From Leisingera thetidis (lineage in GTDB: Bacteria; Pseudomonadota; Alphaproteobacteria; Rhodobacterales; Rhodobacteraceae): a stretch of DNA of 64,000 nucleotides. Below, in pieces: positions 1 through 8,945 of the stretch. A program made the translations under genes and the position numbers. Position 1 is the stretch's first letter. Every line of letters begins with the position of its first letter. The notes below the pieces were generated by a model. That model searched no databases, was not told the origin of the DNA, and saw only the letters and a list, made by a program, of their open reading frames with translations. Location: the NCBI RefSeq assembly GCF_025857195.1, contig NZ_CP109787.1, positions 189,501 to 253,500 of the forward strand, read 5' to 3'.

Positions 1-72
1 AAGCGCCTTGGCCGCGGCGTAAAGGTTTGACCCGTCTATGAACAGCGCGAGCCGTTCGTCTTTGTAAAACAT
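1..72 (-). CDS. NYN/LabA-like domain protein, N-terminus only (cut by window edge)
   Basis: Only the first 24 codons are inside the window, read leftwards from an ATG at 72. The translation contains the run LFIDGSNLY at residues 10–18. A buried hydrophobic strand followed by D-G-S/N-N is the opening strand of NYN (PIN-like) RNase domains, with Asp13 as the expected first metal ligand. The gene diverges from folK and shares the 73–209 intergenic stretch with it. Family assignment rests on this short motif and on the frequent presence of such a gene next to folK and rpoZ in Rhodobacteraceae; the rest of the protein is not visible. Confidence 0.6.
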   Translation of the reverse strand, partial: MFYKDERLALFIDGSNLYAAAKAL

Positions 73-209
73 CAAATGTTCCTTCCGGTATTTCCGCCTC
101 GGCCGGGTGTTCCGTGAGTGAATGCTTGAAATCGGCGAAACGGGTGGACTTAATGTAAGTTATTTGTCATCTGCCGCAAGTATACTGCCATTCTGAAATA
201 GGGTCAAAA

Positions 210-779
210 ATGGCCGGAAACCGGAAAACGTCGCTCATCGCACTTGGCGGCAACCTGCCAGCTGACGCTAATGCGCCGCAAGTCACCTTGTCAAAAGCTA
301 TCAATGCTTTGCAGTCGGAAGACATCACGCTGCGCTGTGTCTCCCGGTTCTTCCAGACCCCCTGTTTCCCGGCCGGGGCCGGGCCGGATTATGTGAACGC
401 CGCGGTGGCAGTTGAAACCTCCCTGGCGGCCGAAGAACTGCTGGCGCGGCTGCACGCGGTCGAGGCGCAGTTTGCCCGGGTGCGGGAGCAGCGCTGGGGG
501 ATGCGGACGCTGGATCTGGATCTGGTCGATCATGGAGGGCAGGTGCTGCCGGATGAAGCGGGCTTTGGCCGCTGGCTGGGGCTGCCGCTGGAGCGCCAGA
601 TGCAGGAGGCTCCGGGGCAGCTGATCCTGCCGCATCCGCGCATTCAGGACCGTGCCTTTGTGCTGGTGCCGCTTGCCGATATTGCGCCGCGCTGGCGCCA
701 CCCGGTGCTGCGGAAAACCGCGGCAGAGATGCTGTCCGAACTGCCGCCGGAAGATGTGGCGGAAGTAAAGCCCCTGTAA
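210..779 (+). CDS. folK: 2-amino-4-hydroxy-6-hydroxymethyldihydropteridine pyrophosphokinase
   Basis: Transfers pyrophosphate from ATP to 6-hydroxymethyl-7,8-dihydropterin, the step before dihydropteroate synthase in folate synthesis; cytosolic. The 189-residue protein starts with the family strand LIALGGNLP (residues 9–17). It carries the metal-binding signature RWGMRTLDLDL at 95–105 (the paired Asp that hold Mg2+) and the PHPR..DRAFVLVPL block at 141–155. Length is slightly above the usual 160–180 because of a longer C-terminal tail. The ATG at 210 is preceded only by a weak AGGG purine stretch. A TATACT sequence at 181–186 could be a -10 element, but no good -35 stands upstream. It is followed by rpoZ after 93 bases. 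Confidence 0.95.
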   Translation: MAGNRKTSLIALGGNLPADANAPQVTLSKAINALQSEDITLRCVSRFFQTPCFPAGAGPDYVNAAVAVETSLAAEELLARLHAVEAQFARVREQRWGMRTLDLDLVDHGGQVLPDEAGFGRWLGLPLERQMQEAPGQLILPHPRIQDRAFVLVPLADIAPRWRHPVLRKTAAEMLSELPPEDVAEVKPL

Positions 780-805
780 CCCGTGCGATGCGGCGTTTTC
801 CGCCC

Positions 806-834
806 TTGTCAAGAGAAAGATTAGGGCGTAAATG
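806..834 (+). promoter_or_regulatory. Candidate sigma-70 promoter for rpoZ–relA
   Basis: TTGTCA at 806–811, a 17-base spacer, then TAAATG at 829–834, about 38 bases upstream of the rpoZ start. The -35 matches five of six consensus bases; the -10 is weak. Its position between the folK stop and rpoZ fits separate control of the omega/alarmone genes. No experimental support. Confidence 0.4.
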
Positions 835-872
835 TCTGCCCTCTGGACCAGGAATGAATTGGAGAGTCGCTG

Positions 873-1226
873 ATGGCCCGCGTGACGGTTGAAGATTGCG
901 TAGACAAGGTGCCCAACCGCTTTGAGCTGGTGATGCTGGCGGCGCACCGCGCCCGCGAGATCTCGGCGGGTGCCCCGATCACCGTTGAGCGTGACAACGA
1001 CAAGAACCCGGTCGTGTCCCTGCGCGAAATCGCCGATGAGACCCAAAGCGCGGATGACCTGCGCGAGCGCCTGATCGAGAGCAACCAGACCCAGATCGAG
1101 GTGGACGAGCCGGAAGAGGATTCCATGGCTCTGCTGATGGGTGCGGACAACGATAAGCCCGCTGATGACGACATGTCGGAAGAGAAACTGCTGCGCGCGC
1201 TGATGGAGGCCCAGGGCCAGGGCTGA
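873..1226 (+). CDS. rpoZ: DNA-directed RNA polymerase omega subunit
   Basis: Small subunit that helps fold and hold beta-prime in RNA polymerase and takes part in the ppGpp response. The 117-residue product begins [20 protein letters not shown] and continues with the LAAHRAREI helix (about 22–30), the omega core that packs on beta-prime. The C-terminal half (about 75–117) is very acidic (EEDSMALL..., DDDMSEEK), common in alphaproteobacterial omegas. A GGAGAG purine run lies 10 bases before the ATG. relA follows after 36 bases, an adjacency found widely in proteobacteria, so the two are probably cotranscribed. Confidence 0.96.
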   Translation: MARVTVEDCVDKVPNRFELVMLAAHRAREISAGAPITVERDNDKNPVVSLREIADETQSADDLRERLIESNQTQIEVDEPEEDSMALLMGADNDKPADDDMSEEKLLRALMEAQGQG

Positions 1227-1262
1227 GGCGTGCGCTTGCGAATTTGAGGCTGCGGACCGGAC

Positions 1263-3395
1263 ATGATTTCCCCTGACGACCTGATTGCTCTGGTCCGCAA
1301 TTACAATCCCAAGACCAATGCGGAGAGGATCGCCGAGGCCTATGCCTTTGGCGAGCAGATGCATGACGGGCAGTTCCGCCACTCCGGCGAGCCCTATTTC
1401 ACGCATCCGGTGGCGGTGGCCGCCATCCTGACCGAACAGCGGCTGGATGATGCGACCATCATCACCGCGCTGCTGCACGACACCATCGAAGACACCAAAG
1501 CCAATTACGAGGAAGTTGCCCGCCGTTTCGGCGATGAGGTGGCGATGCTGGTCGATGGCGTCACCAAGCTGACCAACTTGCAGCTCAGCAGCCGCGAGAC
1601 CAAGCAGGCGGAGAATTTCCGCAAGCTGTTCATGGCGATGTCCAAGGATCTGCGGGTGATCCTGGTGAAACTCGCCGACCGTCTGCACAACATGCGCACC
1701 ATCAAGGCGATGCGCCCGGAAAAGCAGGCCCAGAAGGCGCGCGAGACCATGGATATCTATGCGCCGCTGGCGGGCCGCATGGGCATGCAGTGGATGCGGG
1801 AGGAGCTGGAGGATCTGGCGTTCCGGGTGCTGAACGCCGAGGGCCGCCAGTCGATCATCCGCCGTTTCGTGACGCTGCAGCGGGAAACCGGCGATGTGAT
1901 CCACCGGATCACCGGCGACATGCGGCTGGAGCTGGAAAAGGCCGGGATCGAGGCCGAGGTATTCGGCCGCGCCAAGAAACCCTATTCGATCTGGCGCAAG
2001 ATGCAGGCCAAGGATCAGGGCTTTTCGCGGCTGTCGGATATCTACGGCTTCCGGGTCATCACGATGTCGGAAGAAGACGCCTACCGGGCGCTGGGCGCCA
2101 TTCACCAGCGCTGGCGGGCGGTGCCGGGGCGGTTCAAGGATTATATCAGCCAGCCGAAATCCAACGGCTACCGCTCCATCCACACCACCGTTTCGGGCCG
2201 TGACGGCAAACGGGTGGAGGTGCAGATCCGCACCCGCCAGATGCATGATGTGGCCGAAACCGGCGTTGCGGCGCATTGGTCCTACAGGGACGGGGTGCGC
2301 TCCGAAAACCCCTTTGCGGTTGACCCGGCCAAATGGATCGCCTCGCTGACCGAGCAGTTCGACGCCGAGGACGACCACGACGAATTCCTCGAAGCGGTGA
2401 AGCTGGAGATGTATTCGGACCAGGTGTTCTGCTTCACCCCCAAGGGCGATGTGATCAAGCTGCCCAAGGGGGCGACGCCGATCGACTTCGCCTATGCCAT
2501 CCACACCCGGATCGGCCATGCCTGCGTCGGCGCCAAGGTGGACGGGATCCGGGTGCCGTTGTGGACCCGGCTGCGCAATGGCCAGTCGGTGGACGTGATC
2601 ACCGCCGAGGGCCAGACGCCGCAGGTCAGCTGGCTGGAAATCGCCACCACCGGCAAGGCCCGCACCGCCATCCGCCGCGCCCTGCGCGAAGCGGACCGGG
2701 CGCGGTTTGTGAAGCTGGGCCATGAGCTGGCCCGCTCGGCATTTGATCACGTCGGCAAGAAAGCCACCGACAAGGCGCTGGAAACCGCTGCCCGTGCGCT
2801 GCGCGCCAGCGGCGTGAACGAACTCCTCGCAAGACTGGGCGCGGCCGAGATTACCGCGCATGACGTGGTGCAATCGGTCTATCCTGAACTGACCACCGGC
2901 GACGGTGACGAAATCTCGCCGCGCCGGGCGGTGATCGGCCTGGAGCCGGGGCAGAGCTTTGAGCGTGCGCCCTGCTGCCAGCCGCTGCCGGGCGAGCGTA
3001 TCATCGGCATCACCTACCGCGGCCGCGGCGTGGTGGTGCATGCGGCGGATTGCGACAAGCTGGGCGAATTCGAGGATCAGCCGGAGCGCTGGATGGACGT
3101 GCATTGGCACAGCGGCACCCATCCGGCCGCCTACGGCACGACCCTGGAGCTGACCATCGGCAACGACGCCGGTGTGCTGGGACGCATTTGCACATTGATT
3201 GGCGAGAAAAAGGCCAATATCTCGGATCTGGAATTTGTCGACAGGAAACCAGACTTTTACCGGCTTATGATCAATGTGGAACTGCGGGATGTGGAGCAGC
3301 TGCACTCGCTGATGCTGACGCTAGAGGCTGAAAGCGATGTTGCCGCGGTGGCGCGGTTCCGGGACAAGCCGGAAGAGCGCCATTTTCCGGGGTAA
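1263..3395 (+). CDS. relA: Bifunctional (p)ppGpp synthetase/hydrolase (RSH family)
   Basis: Makes (p)ppGpp from GTP/GDP and ATP and also hydrolyses it: the single long RSH enzyme typical of alphaproteobacteria. Of 710 residues, the N-terminal HD hydrolase domain is intact, with His40, His48, the HD pair at 72–73 and the catalytic ED at 76–77 (HDTIED). The synthetase domain (about 225–345) carries YSIWRKMQ, DIYGFRVI and the SNGYRSIHT substrate loop. A TGS domain follows (about 385–450, with FTPKGDVIKLPKGATPIDFAY) and a C-terminal ACT domain (about 630–705). Since both catalytic centres are intact, both activities are predicted. Called relA here; rsh or spoT would be equally valid names. Confidence 0.96.
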   Translation: MISPDDLIALVRNYNPKTNAERIAEAYAFGEQMHDGQFRHSGEPYFTHPVAVAAILTEQRLDDATIITALLHDTIEDTKANYEEVARRFGDEVAMLVDGVTKLTNLQLSSRETKQAENFRKLFMAMSKDLRVILVKLADRLHNMRTIKAMRPEKQAQKARETMDIYAPLAGRMGMQWMREELEDLAFRVLNAEGRQSIIRRFVTLQRETGDVIHRITGDMRLELEKAGIEAEVFGRAKKPYSIWRKMQAKDQGFSRLSDIYGFRVITMSEEDAYRALGAIHQRWRAVPGRFKDYISQPKSNGYRSIHTTVSGRDGKRVEVQIRTRQMHDVAETGVAAHWSYRDGVRSENPFAVDPAKWIASLTEQFDAEDDHDEFLEAVKLEMYSDQVFCFTPKGDVIKLPKGATPIDFAYAIHTRIGHACVGAKVDGIRVPLWTRLRNGQSVDVITAEGQTPQVSWLEIATTGKARTAIRRALREADRARFVKLGHELARSAFDHVGKKATDKALETAARALRASGVNELLARLGAAEITAHDVVQSVYPELTTGDGDEISPRRAVIGLEPGQSFERAPCCQPLPGERIIGITYRGRGVVVHAADCDKLGEFEDQPERWMDVHWHSGTHPAAYGTTLELTIGNDAGVLGRICTLIGEKKANISDLEFVDRKPDFYRLMINVELRDVEQLHSLMLTLEAESDVAAVARFRDKPEERHFPG

Positions 3396-3437
3396 GCCGT
3401 TGAAACTCTGAGCCGGAACTGGGAAGGACGCACAGCT

Positions 3438-4079
3438 TTGGTATTCAGGCGCCGGGACAGACGTCCGCCCCTCCGGGCGCTGGCGGATTTTCTCTGGCCG
3501 CGCGGCGGCTGGGGCCGTGCCTTCCTGTATGTGAAGCATCGGGTCCGGCGGCTGCCCGATTCGCCCGAACGCATTGCCCGCGGCATCTGGGCCGGCGTGT
3601 TCACCACCTTCACGCCATTCTACGGGCTGCATTTTCTGGTGGCGGCCATCATCGCCCGGGTGATGAACGGCAATATCCTCGCCTCGCTCAGCGCCACCTT
3701 CTTCGGCAACCCGCTGACCTATGTGCCGATCGGGGTCGCCAGCCTGCAGACCGGCCATTGGCTGCTGGGAACCGAGTTCGACGAGGAGGTCGACAAGTCC
3801 CTGGTCGGCAAGTTCATGGCGGCCGGCGGCGATCTGAAGGACAACCTGTTTGCCCTGTTCATGGACAAGCCCGCCGACTGGCAGGGCCTGCATCTGTTCT
3901 ATAACGAGGTGTTCTACCCCTACATGATCGGCGGCATCCTCCCCGGCATCATCTCAGCGACGGTTTGCTATATGCTCAGCCTGCCGGTGATCCGGGTCTA
4001 CCAGCAGCGCCGCAGGGCCAAGATCAAGGCCAAATTCGAAGCCATCAAACAGCGCGCCGAGGTCGGAACCGGCTCCTGA
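3438..4079 (+). CDS. DUF2062 membrane protein
   Basis: 213-residue protein starting at TTG (3438), chosen because GGGAAGGA lies about 10 bases upstream and the next in-frame ATG would remove conserved sequence. The N-terminal RRRDRRPP region is strongly basic and precedes a hydrophobic block with FTPFYGLHFLVAAIIARV (about 57–74) and SATFFGNPLTYVPI, the conserved heart of DUF2062. A second hydrophobic segment is at about 165–190, and the C-terminus is a basic helix (QQRRRAKIKAKFEAIKQ). The family is an uncharacterised inner-membrane group found beside relA and pdxJ in Rhodobacteraceae. Function unknown; a membrane role is inferred from composition only. Confidence 0.85.
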   Translation: MVFRRRDRRPPLRALADFLWPRGGWGRAFLYVKHRVRRLPDSPERIARGIWAGVFTTFTPFYGLHFLVAAIIARVMNGNILASLSATFFGNPLTYVPIGVASLQTGHWLLGTEFDEEVDKSLVGKFMAAGGDLKDNLFALFMDKPADWQGLHLFYNEVFYPYMIGGILPGIISATVCYMLSLPVIRVYQQRRRAKIKAKFEAIKQRAEVGTGS

Positions 4080-4184
4080 GCCGTTCTGCGGATTGTACCA
4101 TTATTGCCTGCAGGCTTGCTCTTGCCGGCTGTCTGTCTAGTCTTTGTGCTAAAGCATTGACTTCAGACGGATGAGACAGCTGTC

Positions 4185-4931
4185 ATGACACAGAACCAAT
4201 TGCGCCTGGGCGTGAATATCGACCATGTGGCCACCGTGCGCAACGCCCGCGGCGGCGCTTATCCGGACCCGGTCCGGGCTGCAAAGCTGGCCGAGGAGGC
4301 GGGGGCCGACGGCATCACCGCCCACTTGCGCGAAGACCGCCGCCATATCACCGACGCCGATATCGACGGGCTGATGGACGCGCTGAGCGTGCCGCTGAAC
4401 TTCGAGATGGCGGCAACCGAGGAAATGCAGAGGATCGCCCTGCGCCACAAGCCGCATGCGGTTTGCATCGTCCCTGAAAAGCGCGAGGAACGCACCACCG
4501 AAGGCGGGCTGGAAGTCGCGCGCGAGGAAAACAAGCTGGCCCATTTCATCGCGCCCCTGCGCGACGCAGGCTGCCGGGTGTCGATCTTCATCGCCGCCGA
4601 TAGGAAACAGATCGAAGCCGCCCACCGGATCGGCGCCGAAGTGATCGAACTGCACACCGGCGCCTATTGCGACTATCACGCCGAAGGCAGGTTTGAAGAC
4701 CGCGACCGCGAACTGGGAGCGCTGCGGGAGATGTCCGCCTTTGCCCATTCTCTGGGGCTGGAGGTGCATGCGGGCCATGGCCTCACCTATGACACCGTGC
4801 AGCCGGTTGCGGTCTTCCCGGAGGTGAAAGAACTGAATATCGGCCACTTCCTGATCGGCGAGGCAGTCTTCCGCGGTCTGACCCCGGCGGTGCAGGAGAT
4901 GCGCCGGCTGATGGACCAAGCGCGGGGGTGA
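4185..4931 (+). CDS. pdxJ: Pyridoxine 5'-phosphate synthase
   Basis: Condenses 1-deoxy-D-xylulose 5-phosphate with 3-amino-2-oxopropyl phosphate to give pyridoxine 5'-phosphate in the DXP-dependent vitamin B6 route. At 248 residues it is the normal length for this TIM-barrel. Visible signatures are LRLGVNIDHVATVRNARGG near the N-terminus, DGITAHLREDRRHI (active-site His around 47), NFEMAATEEM with the catalytic Glu, ELHTGAYC, and HAGHGLTYD near residue 195 with the second catalytic His. The C-terminal ELNIGHFLIGEAVFRGL is the phosphate-binding strand. It begins a tight run with the next gene (7-base gap) and acpS. Confidence 0.97.
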   Translation: MTQNQLRLGVNIDHVATVRNARGGAYPDPVRAAKLAEEAGADGITAHLREDRRHITDADIDGLMDALSVPLNFEMAATEEMQRIALRHKPHAVCIVPEKREERTTEGGLEVAREENKLAHFIAPLRDAGCRVSIFIAADRKQIEAAHRIGAEVIELHTGAYCDYHAEGRFEDRDRELGALREMSAFAHSLGLEVHAGHGLTYDTVQPVAVFPEVKELNIGHFLIGEAVFRGLTPAVQEMRRLMDQARG

Positions 4932-4938
4932 TGCGGCC

Positions 4939-5358
4939 ATGCAAGTCAACTTGATCCGTTACGGGCTTTGGTGGATGGGGGCCACCGCCGCAATGCTGCT
5001 GGCGGGCCTGCTGCTGGCGCAATTCGGGACCGGCATGCCGGCCGGGCTGGCAACGGTGCTGCCGCCGATGGTTGCCTCGGTTGCGGAAGGCATGCGCATC
5101 GCCCAAGCCACCCGCGCGCCCTTGCCCGGCAGGGACGCCTGGATTTGCGCCGCGGCGATGACAGGGGTTGTTGCGGTGCTGACCATCATCCAGCTGCCGC
5201 TCTACTGGAACAGCCCGATGGTTGTCGAGGCGCGGGAAACGATTCCGGTCCTTTACCTCGCAGGGATATTCATGCTCCTGCTGGCGGTCATCCTGATGAT
5301 CAACCGCCTGTTCCTGGGCCATGGCATCAGACTGGGGCTGAAGCGGCTGGAAGAATGA
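4939..5358 (+). CDS. Small four-helix membrane protein, resembles ABZJ_00895 family
   Basis: 139 residues with four predicted membrane spans at about 8–28, 33–52, 71–92 and 105–128 and a short basic C-terminus. There are no catalytic motifs. The pattern and the WW..A / [10 protein letters not shown].. / QLPLYWNSP sequence recall the small integral membrane proteins annotated as ABZJ_00895 family, but this is from memory of the family and should be treated as tentative. It lies 7 bases after pdxJ and overlaps the acpS start by four bases (ATGA), so it is translationally coupled to acpS. That coupling does not by itself indicate a role in B6 or fatty-acid metabolism. Confidence 0.75.
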   Translation: MQVNLIRYGLWWMGATAAMLLAGLLLAQFGTGMPAGLATVLPPMVASVAEGMRIAQATRAPLPGRDAWICAAAMTGVVAVLTIIQLPLYWNSPMVVEARETIPVLYLAGIFMLLLAVILMINRLFLGHGIRLGLKRLEE

Positions 5359-5786
5359 TCCTGGGTGTCGGAACCGATCTTGCCAACATCGAGCGCATCC
5401 AGCGCACGCTGGACCGTTTCGGCGACCGGTTCCGCAACCGGGTGTTCACTGAACTGGAGCAGCGCAAGGCCGAGCGCCGCCGCGATGCGGCGGGCACCTA
5501 CGCCAAGCGCTGGGCCGCCAAGGAGGCCTGCTCCAAGGCGCTGGGCACCGGCCTGCGCATGGGAATCGCCTGGAAGGACATGGCGGTATCCAACCTGGCG
5601 ACCGGCCAGCCAGTGATGCATGTGACCGGCTGGGCCGCCGAGCGGCTGCGCGGGATGACCCCGCCGGGGCATGAGGCGGTGATCCACGTGACCCTGACCG
5701 ACGACCACCCCTGGGCGCAGGCCTTTGTGGTGATCGAGGCGCGCCCTCTCGCCGGCGTCCCGGCGGAATCGCCTTCCGGAACTTGA
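5355..5786 (+). CDS. acpS: Holo-[acyl-carrier-protein] synthase
   Basis: Transfers 4'-phosphopantetheine from CoA to the serine of acyl carrier protein, activating it for fatty-acid synthesis. The reading frame opens at ATG 5355, overlapping the previous stop by four bases, and gives 143 residues. [15 protein letters not shown] holds Asp8, and [16 protein letters not shown] holds Glu57; these two acidic residues bind Mg2+ in the family. FAVVIEA-type ending (AFVVIEA) marks the normal C-terminus, after which about 14 residues ([13 protein letters not shown]) form an extra tail. It is followed by lepB after 58 bases. Confidence 0.95.
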   Translation: MILGVGTDLANIERIQRTLDRFGDRFRNRVFTELEQRKAERRRDAAGTYAKRWAAKEACSKALGTGLRMGIAWKDMAVSNLATGQPVMHVTGWAAERLRGMTPPGHEAVIHVTLTDDHPWAQAFVVIEARPLAGVPAESPSGT

Positions 5787-5844
5787 CTTGCCCCCTTCAG
5801 GCCCGCATGTAGCCCCGGACCCTGTTTCCAAACCGGAGAGCCCG

Positions 5845-6681
5845 ATGACGGCCAAAGCAAAGACCGGCAGTTCGATCCTTGAGACGGTGAAGACCATCGT
5901 CTACGCGCTGCTGATCGCCGGTGTCTTCCGCACCCTGTTCTTCCAGCCCTTCTGGATTCCCTCCGGATCGATGAAGGAGACCCTGCTGATCGGGGACTTC
6001 CTGTTCGTGAACAAGATGGCCTATGGCTATTCCTATGCCTCCTGCCCCAGCGTGCGCATTCCGGCGGTCGGGCTGAACATCGACGCCAAGGACATCTGCG
6101 GCTTTCTGGATGGCGGCAACACCCGCCTGATGGGCGGCGAGCCGGAGCGCGGCGATGTGGTGGTGTTCCGCCACCCGGTCAACGGCAATGACTTCATCAA
6201 GCGGCTTGTCGGCCTGCCCGGCGATAAAATCCAGATGAAGAACGGCGTGCTGTTCATCAATGGCGCGCCGGTCAAGCTGCAGGATGCAGGCCAGTTCGAG
6301 GAAGTGATGGAGCGCCAGGGGCCGCAAGGGTCGCTGCCGCGCTGCGAAAACGCGCCGGTGGGCCAGGGCGCCATCTGCAAGAAGTCGCGCAAGCTGGAGA
6401 CCCTGCCGGGCGGCAACGAGCACATCGTGCTCAACATCACCAACCAGGGCATGGACCACACTGGCGTCTACCAGGTGCCGGAAGGCCACTACTTCTTCAT
6501 GGGCGACAACCGCGACAATTCCTCGGACAGCCGCCTGCCGCAGTCCGCTGGCGGCGTCGGGTTCGTGCCGTTTGAAAACCTGATCGGCCGCGCCGATCGG
6601 ATCATGTTCTCCTCTGCCGGGCGCTCGATGCTCTTTTTCTGGACCTGGCGGAGCGACCGTTTCTTCAAGGGGATCGAGTGA
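5845..6681 (+). CDS. lepB: Signal peptidase I
   Basis: Removes signal peptides from Sec- and Tat-exported precursors at the periplasmic face of the inner membrane. I set the start at ATG 5845 because GGAGAG precedes it by four bases and it puts a short basic segment before one membrane span (about 12–31); the frame also extends upstream to 5788. The 278-residue protein has the catalytic Ser42 in WIPSGSM, general-base Lys119 in [12 protein letters not shown], and the box E signature [11 protein letters not shown] near residue 232. A 60–70 residue insertion after box C with Cys pairs (SCPS..DIC) is common in alphaproteobacterial LepB. It overlaps rnc by four bases. Confidence 0.95.
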   Translation: MTAKAKTGSSILETVKTIVYALLIAGVFRTLFFQPFWIPSGSMKETLLIGDFLFVNKMAYGYSYASCPSVRIPAVGLNIDAKDICGFLDGGNTRLMGGEPERGDVVVFRHPVNGNDFIKRLVGLPGDKIQMKNGVLFINGAPVKLQDAGQFEEVMERQGPQGSLPRCENAPVGQGAICKKSRKLETLPGGNEHIVLNITNQGMDHTGVYQVPEGHYFFMGDNRDNSSDSRLPQSAGGVGFVPFENLIGRADRIMFSSAGRSMLFFWTWRSDRFFKGIE

Positions 6682-7355
6682 AACTGTCCAAGGAATTGCG
6701 CGCCTTCGAGGAGCGGATCGGGCACCGCTTTGCCCGTCCCGACCTGCTGCAGCGCGCCGTGACACATGCCTCTGTGTCCTCGCCCAACCGCAAGGACAAC
6801 CAGCGGCTGGAATTCCTGGGCGACCGGGTTCTGGGGCTGGTGATGGCCACCGCGCTGCTGGAGCACGACAAGACCGCAACCGAGGGCCAGCTGGCGCCGC
6901 GCTTCAACGCGCTGGTGCGCAAGGAGGCCTGTGCCGATGTCGCGCTGGAGATCGATCTGGGCGCGGTGCTGAAGCTGGGCCGTTCCGAGATGATGTCCGG
7001 CGGGCGGCGCAAGCAGGCGCTGTTGGGCGACGCGATGGAGGCGGTGATTGCCGCGGTCTACAAGGACGCAGGTTTTGAAGCCGCAGCCGCGATAATCCTG
7101 CGCCTGTGGGGCAGCCGCATCCATCAGGTCGAGACCGACGCGCGCGACGCCAAGACCTCCCTGCAGGAATGGGCGCAGGCGCGCGGGCAGAAGCCTCCAT
7201 CCTATGTCGAGGTCTCCCGCAGCGGTCCGGATCACGCACCGGTCTTCACCATTGCGGCCCGGCTGCAGGACGGCACCGAGGCCCAGGCCACCGCAGGCTC
7301 CAAGCGTCAGGCCGAACAGGCCGCGGCCAAGGCACTGCTGGACCAGCTCGGCTAA
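6678..7355 (+). CDS. rnc: Ribonuclease III
   Basis: Cuts double-stranded RNA in rRNA precursors and structured mRNAs. The start is GTG at 6678, inside the lepB stop (GTGA), which implies translational coupling. The 225-residue product carries the catalytic signature [10 protein letters not shown] at 44–53 (Glu45 and Asp49 side of the metal site) and the second metal site in [14 protein letters not shown] (about 114–127). A dsRNA-binding domain occupies about 155–223, with [18 protein letters not shown] and a closing [13 protein letters not shown] helix. Order lepB–rnc–era–recO is the conserved bacterial arrangement, here broken by the gene at 7361–8743. Confidence 0.96.
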   Translation: MKLSKELRAFEERIGHRFARPDLLQRAVTHASVSSPNRKDNQRLEFLGDRVLGLVMATALLEHDKTATEGQLAPRFNALVRKEACADVALEIDLGAVLKLGRSEMMSGGRRKQALLGDAMEAVIAAVYKDAGFEAAAAIILRLWGSRIHQVETDARDAKTSLQEWAQARGQKPPSYVEVSRSGPDHAPVFTIAARLQDGTEAQATAGSKRQAEQAAAKALLDQLG

Positions 7356-7360
7356 GCCTC

Positions 7361-8743
7361 TCAAACCACCCGGATATAGCCCGCGAGGCCGGTTTTCTGG
7401 TGCTCGATCACATGGCAGTGGAAGGCCCAGTCGCCCGGGTTGTCGGCGACCAGCGCAATCTCGGCCACTTCGTCCTTCAGCAGCAGCATGGTGTCGGTGA
7501 CCAGCGGCGGCAGCCTGCGCAGGTTGGAGCGGATCGGGACAAAGGCCAGCCCGTGCAGGTGGATCGGGTGCAGGTTCGGCGACTCGTTCCTCAGCCGCAG
7601 CACGTAGGTCCGGCCGCGCTCCAGCACCGCCAGCGGCCCGGTGCCCTTGGCGGCGTCGCCGGCCCAGGGGGTGCGGTTGATTGACCAGAAACTGTAGCCC
7701 ATCGAGCCGCAATAGCCGTCGTTCGGCGGTCCGCCCTCGGGGGTCCAGCCAAACACGAAGTCATGCACGTCGGCCTTGGCCAGGTCCGGCCGGGACACCG
7801 GGTTGGCCGGCAGCCGCTTCAGCTCCCGCAGATCCCGCCCCAGGTTTGCGCCAGCCGAACGCAGCTGCGCCATGGTGCGGGCGGACTGGCCCGGCAGTTC
7901 TGCCAGCAGGCTGGCGGTCTGGCCTTCGCCCGCGGGCATCCGCACCGCAAAATCCACCCGCTGGCCGGGGCCGACCAGCAGCGGCGCACCCGCAGAGGGC
8001 AGGGGCAGATCCATTTCCACCGGATGCCCGTCCCACGCGATGATCCGCGCCTGATCGGTGCTGAGATGCAGCTTGTAGATCCGCGTGGTGTCCGAGTTCA
8101 CCACCCGCAGCCGCACCAGCCCGCCCGCGGGGTGGTCATAGACCGGCGCCTGCAGCCAGTTCGCAGTCAGCACATTGCCGAACGTCCCGGCCCGGGCGGC
8201 GCCACGGGCGGTGTAATGCGGCAGGAAGGCGCCCTGGTCATCCAGCCGGAAGTCGCGCAGGTTGACCACCTGGTCGCTGTCAAAGCCAGGGTCTTCCGCT
8301 TCCTTGATCACCATCACCCCGGTCAGCCCATGCGCCATCTGCGCCATCGTCATGCAGTGCGGGTGATACCAGTAGGTGCCCGCGTCCGGCGGGGTGAACG
8401 CGTAGTCAAACGACCCGCCGCCGGCGATCGGCATCTGGGTGAGGTAGGGCACCCCGTCCATCGCGTTTGCGACCCGCAGCCCATGCCAGTGCATCGCAGT
8501 GTAATCCGGAGTGCCGTTGCGCACCCGCAGCCGCATCGGTTTGCCCTGCTCGCCATAGAGCACCGAAGGCGGCGCATCAGGCAACAGGCTCACCAGCCCC
8601 TCGGTGGGTTTCTCCCGGAACGCAAAGCGGGCAGGCTGGATGGTCAGCTGCTGCGCAGCCGCGGCGCTGGCCGCACCCCAGCCGGCAGCGCCAAGCGCGC
8701 CTGCGGATGCAGCAGTCCCAAGCAGGAAATCACGTCGGTTCAT
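7361..8743 (-). CDS. Tat-exported multicopper oxidase (laccase-like)
   Basis: Predicted periplasmic copper oxidase that couples oxidation of a substrate (phenol, metal ion or other) to reduction of O2 to water. The 460-residue protein opens with a twin-arginine signal, NRRDFLLG at 2–9 followed by an Ala-rich segment to about residue 30. Three cupredoxin-like domains are implied by four copper-binding blocks: HWHG, WYHPH, HPIHLHG and, at the C-terminus, HCHVIEHQKTGL. In the last block the residue at the axial position of the type 1 copper is Leu rather than the Met of CueO or CotA. The gene faces rnc with a five-base gap and diverges from era, an insertion in an otherwise housekeeping cluster. 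Substrate cannot be told from sequence. Confidence 0.9.
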   Translation of the reverse strand: MNRRDFLLGTAASAGALGAAGWGAASAAAAQQLTIQPARFAFREKPTEGLVSLLPDAPPSVLYGEQGKPMRLRVRNGTPDYTAMHWHGLRVANAMDGVPYLTQMPIAGGGSFDYAFTPPDAGTYWYHPHCMTMAQMAHGLTGVMVIKEAEDPGFDSDQVVNLRDFRLDDQGAFLPHYTARGAARAGTFGNVLTANWLQAPVYDHPAGGLVRLRVVNSDTTRIYKLHLSTDQARIIAWDGHPVEMDLPLPSAGAPLLVGPGQRVDFAVRMPAGEGQTASLLAELPGQSARTMAQLRSAGANLGRDLRELKRLPANPVSRPDLAKADVHDFVFGWTPEGGPPNDGYCGSMGYSFWSINRTPWAGDAAKGTGPLAVLERGRTYVLRLRNESPNLHPIHLHGLAFVPIRSNLRRLPPLVTDTMLLLKDEVAEIALVADNPGDWAFHCHVIEHQKTGLAGYIRVV

Positions 8744-8945
8744 TGGCAAGGCCTCCGGATGCGCGGTTGAGGAAAGGCCTGGCTGCGGGTCTGGCTCGGC
8801 GCTGCGGTTGTTCCATGGCACCTGCCACAGGTCTTTGACATAGAGCAAGGCTGTGTGAAGGTGGCAGCAAGGCCGAAGAAAACACCTCTGGCCCCTGTGG
8901 GTAATTTCCTGTAGGGGATTTGCTCTGCAAACAGGACCAGTACTG

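Noticed and set aside
291..3305. A roughly 1000-codon open frame on the minus strand opposite folK, rpoZ and relA.
   Set aside because: It mirrors strongly conserved genes, its translation is low-complexity His/Arg/Gly-rich, and such frames are expected in GC-rich DNA.
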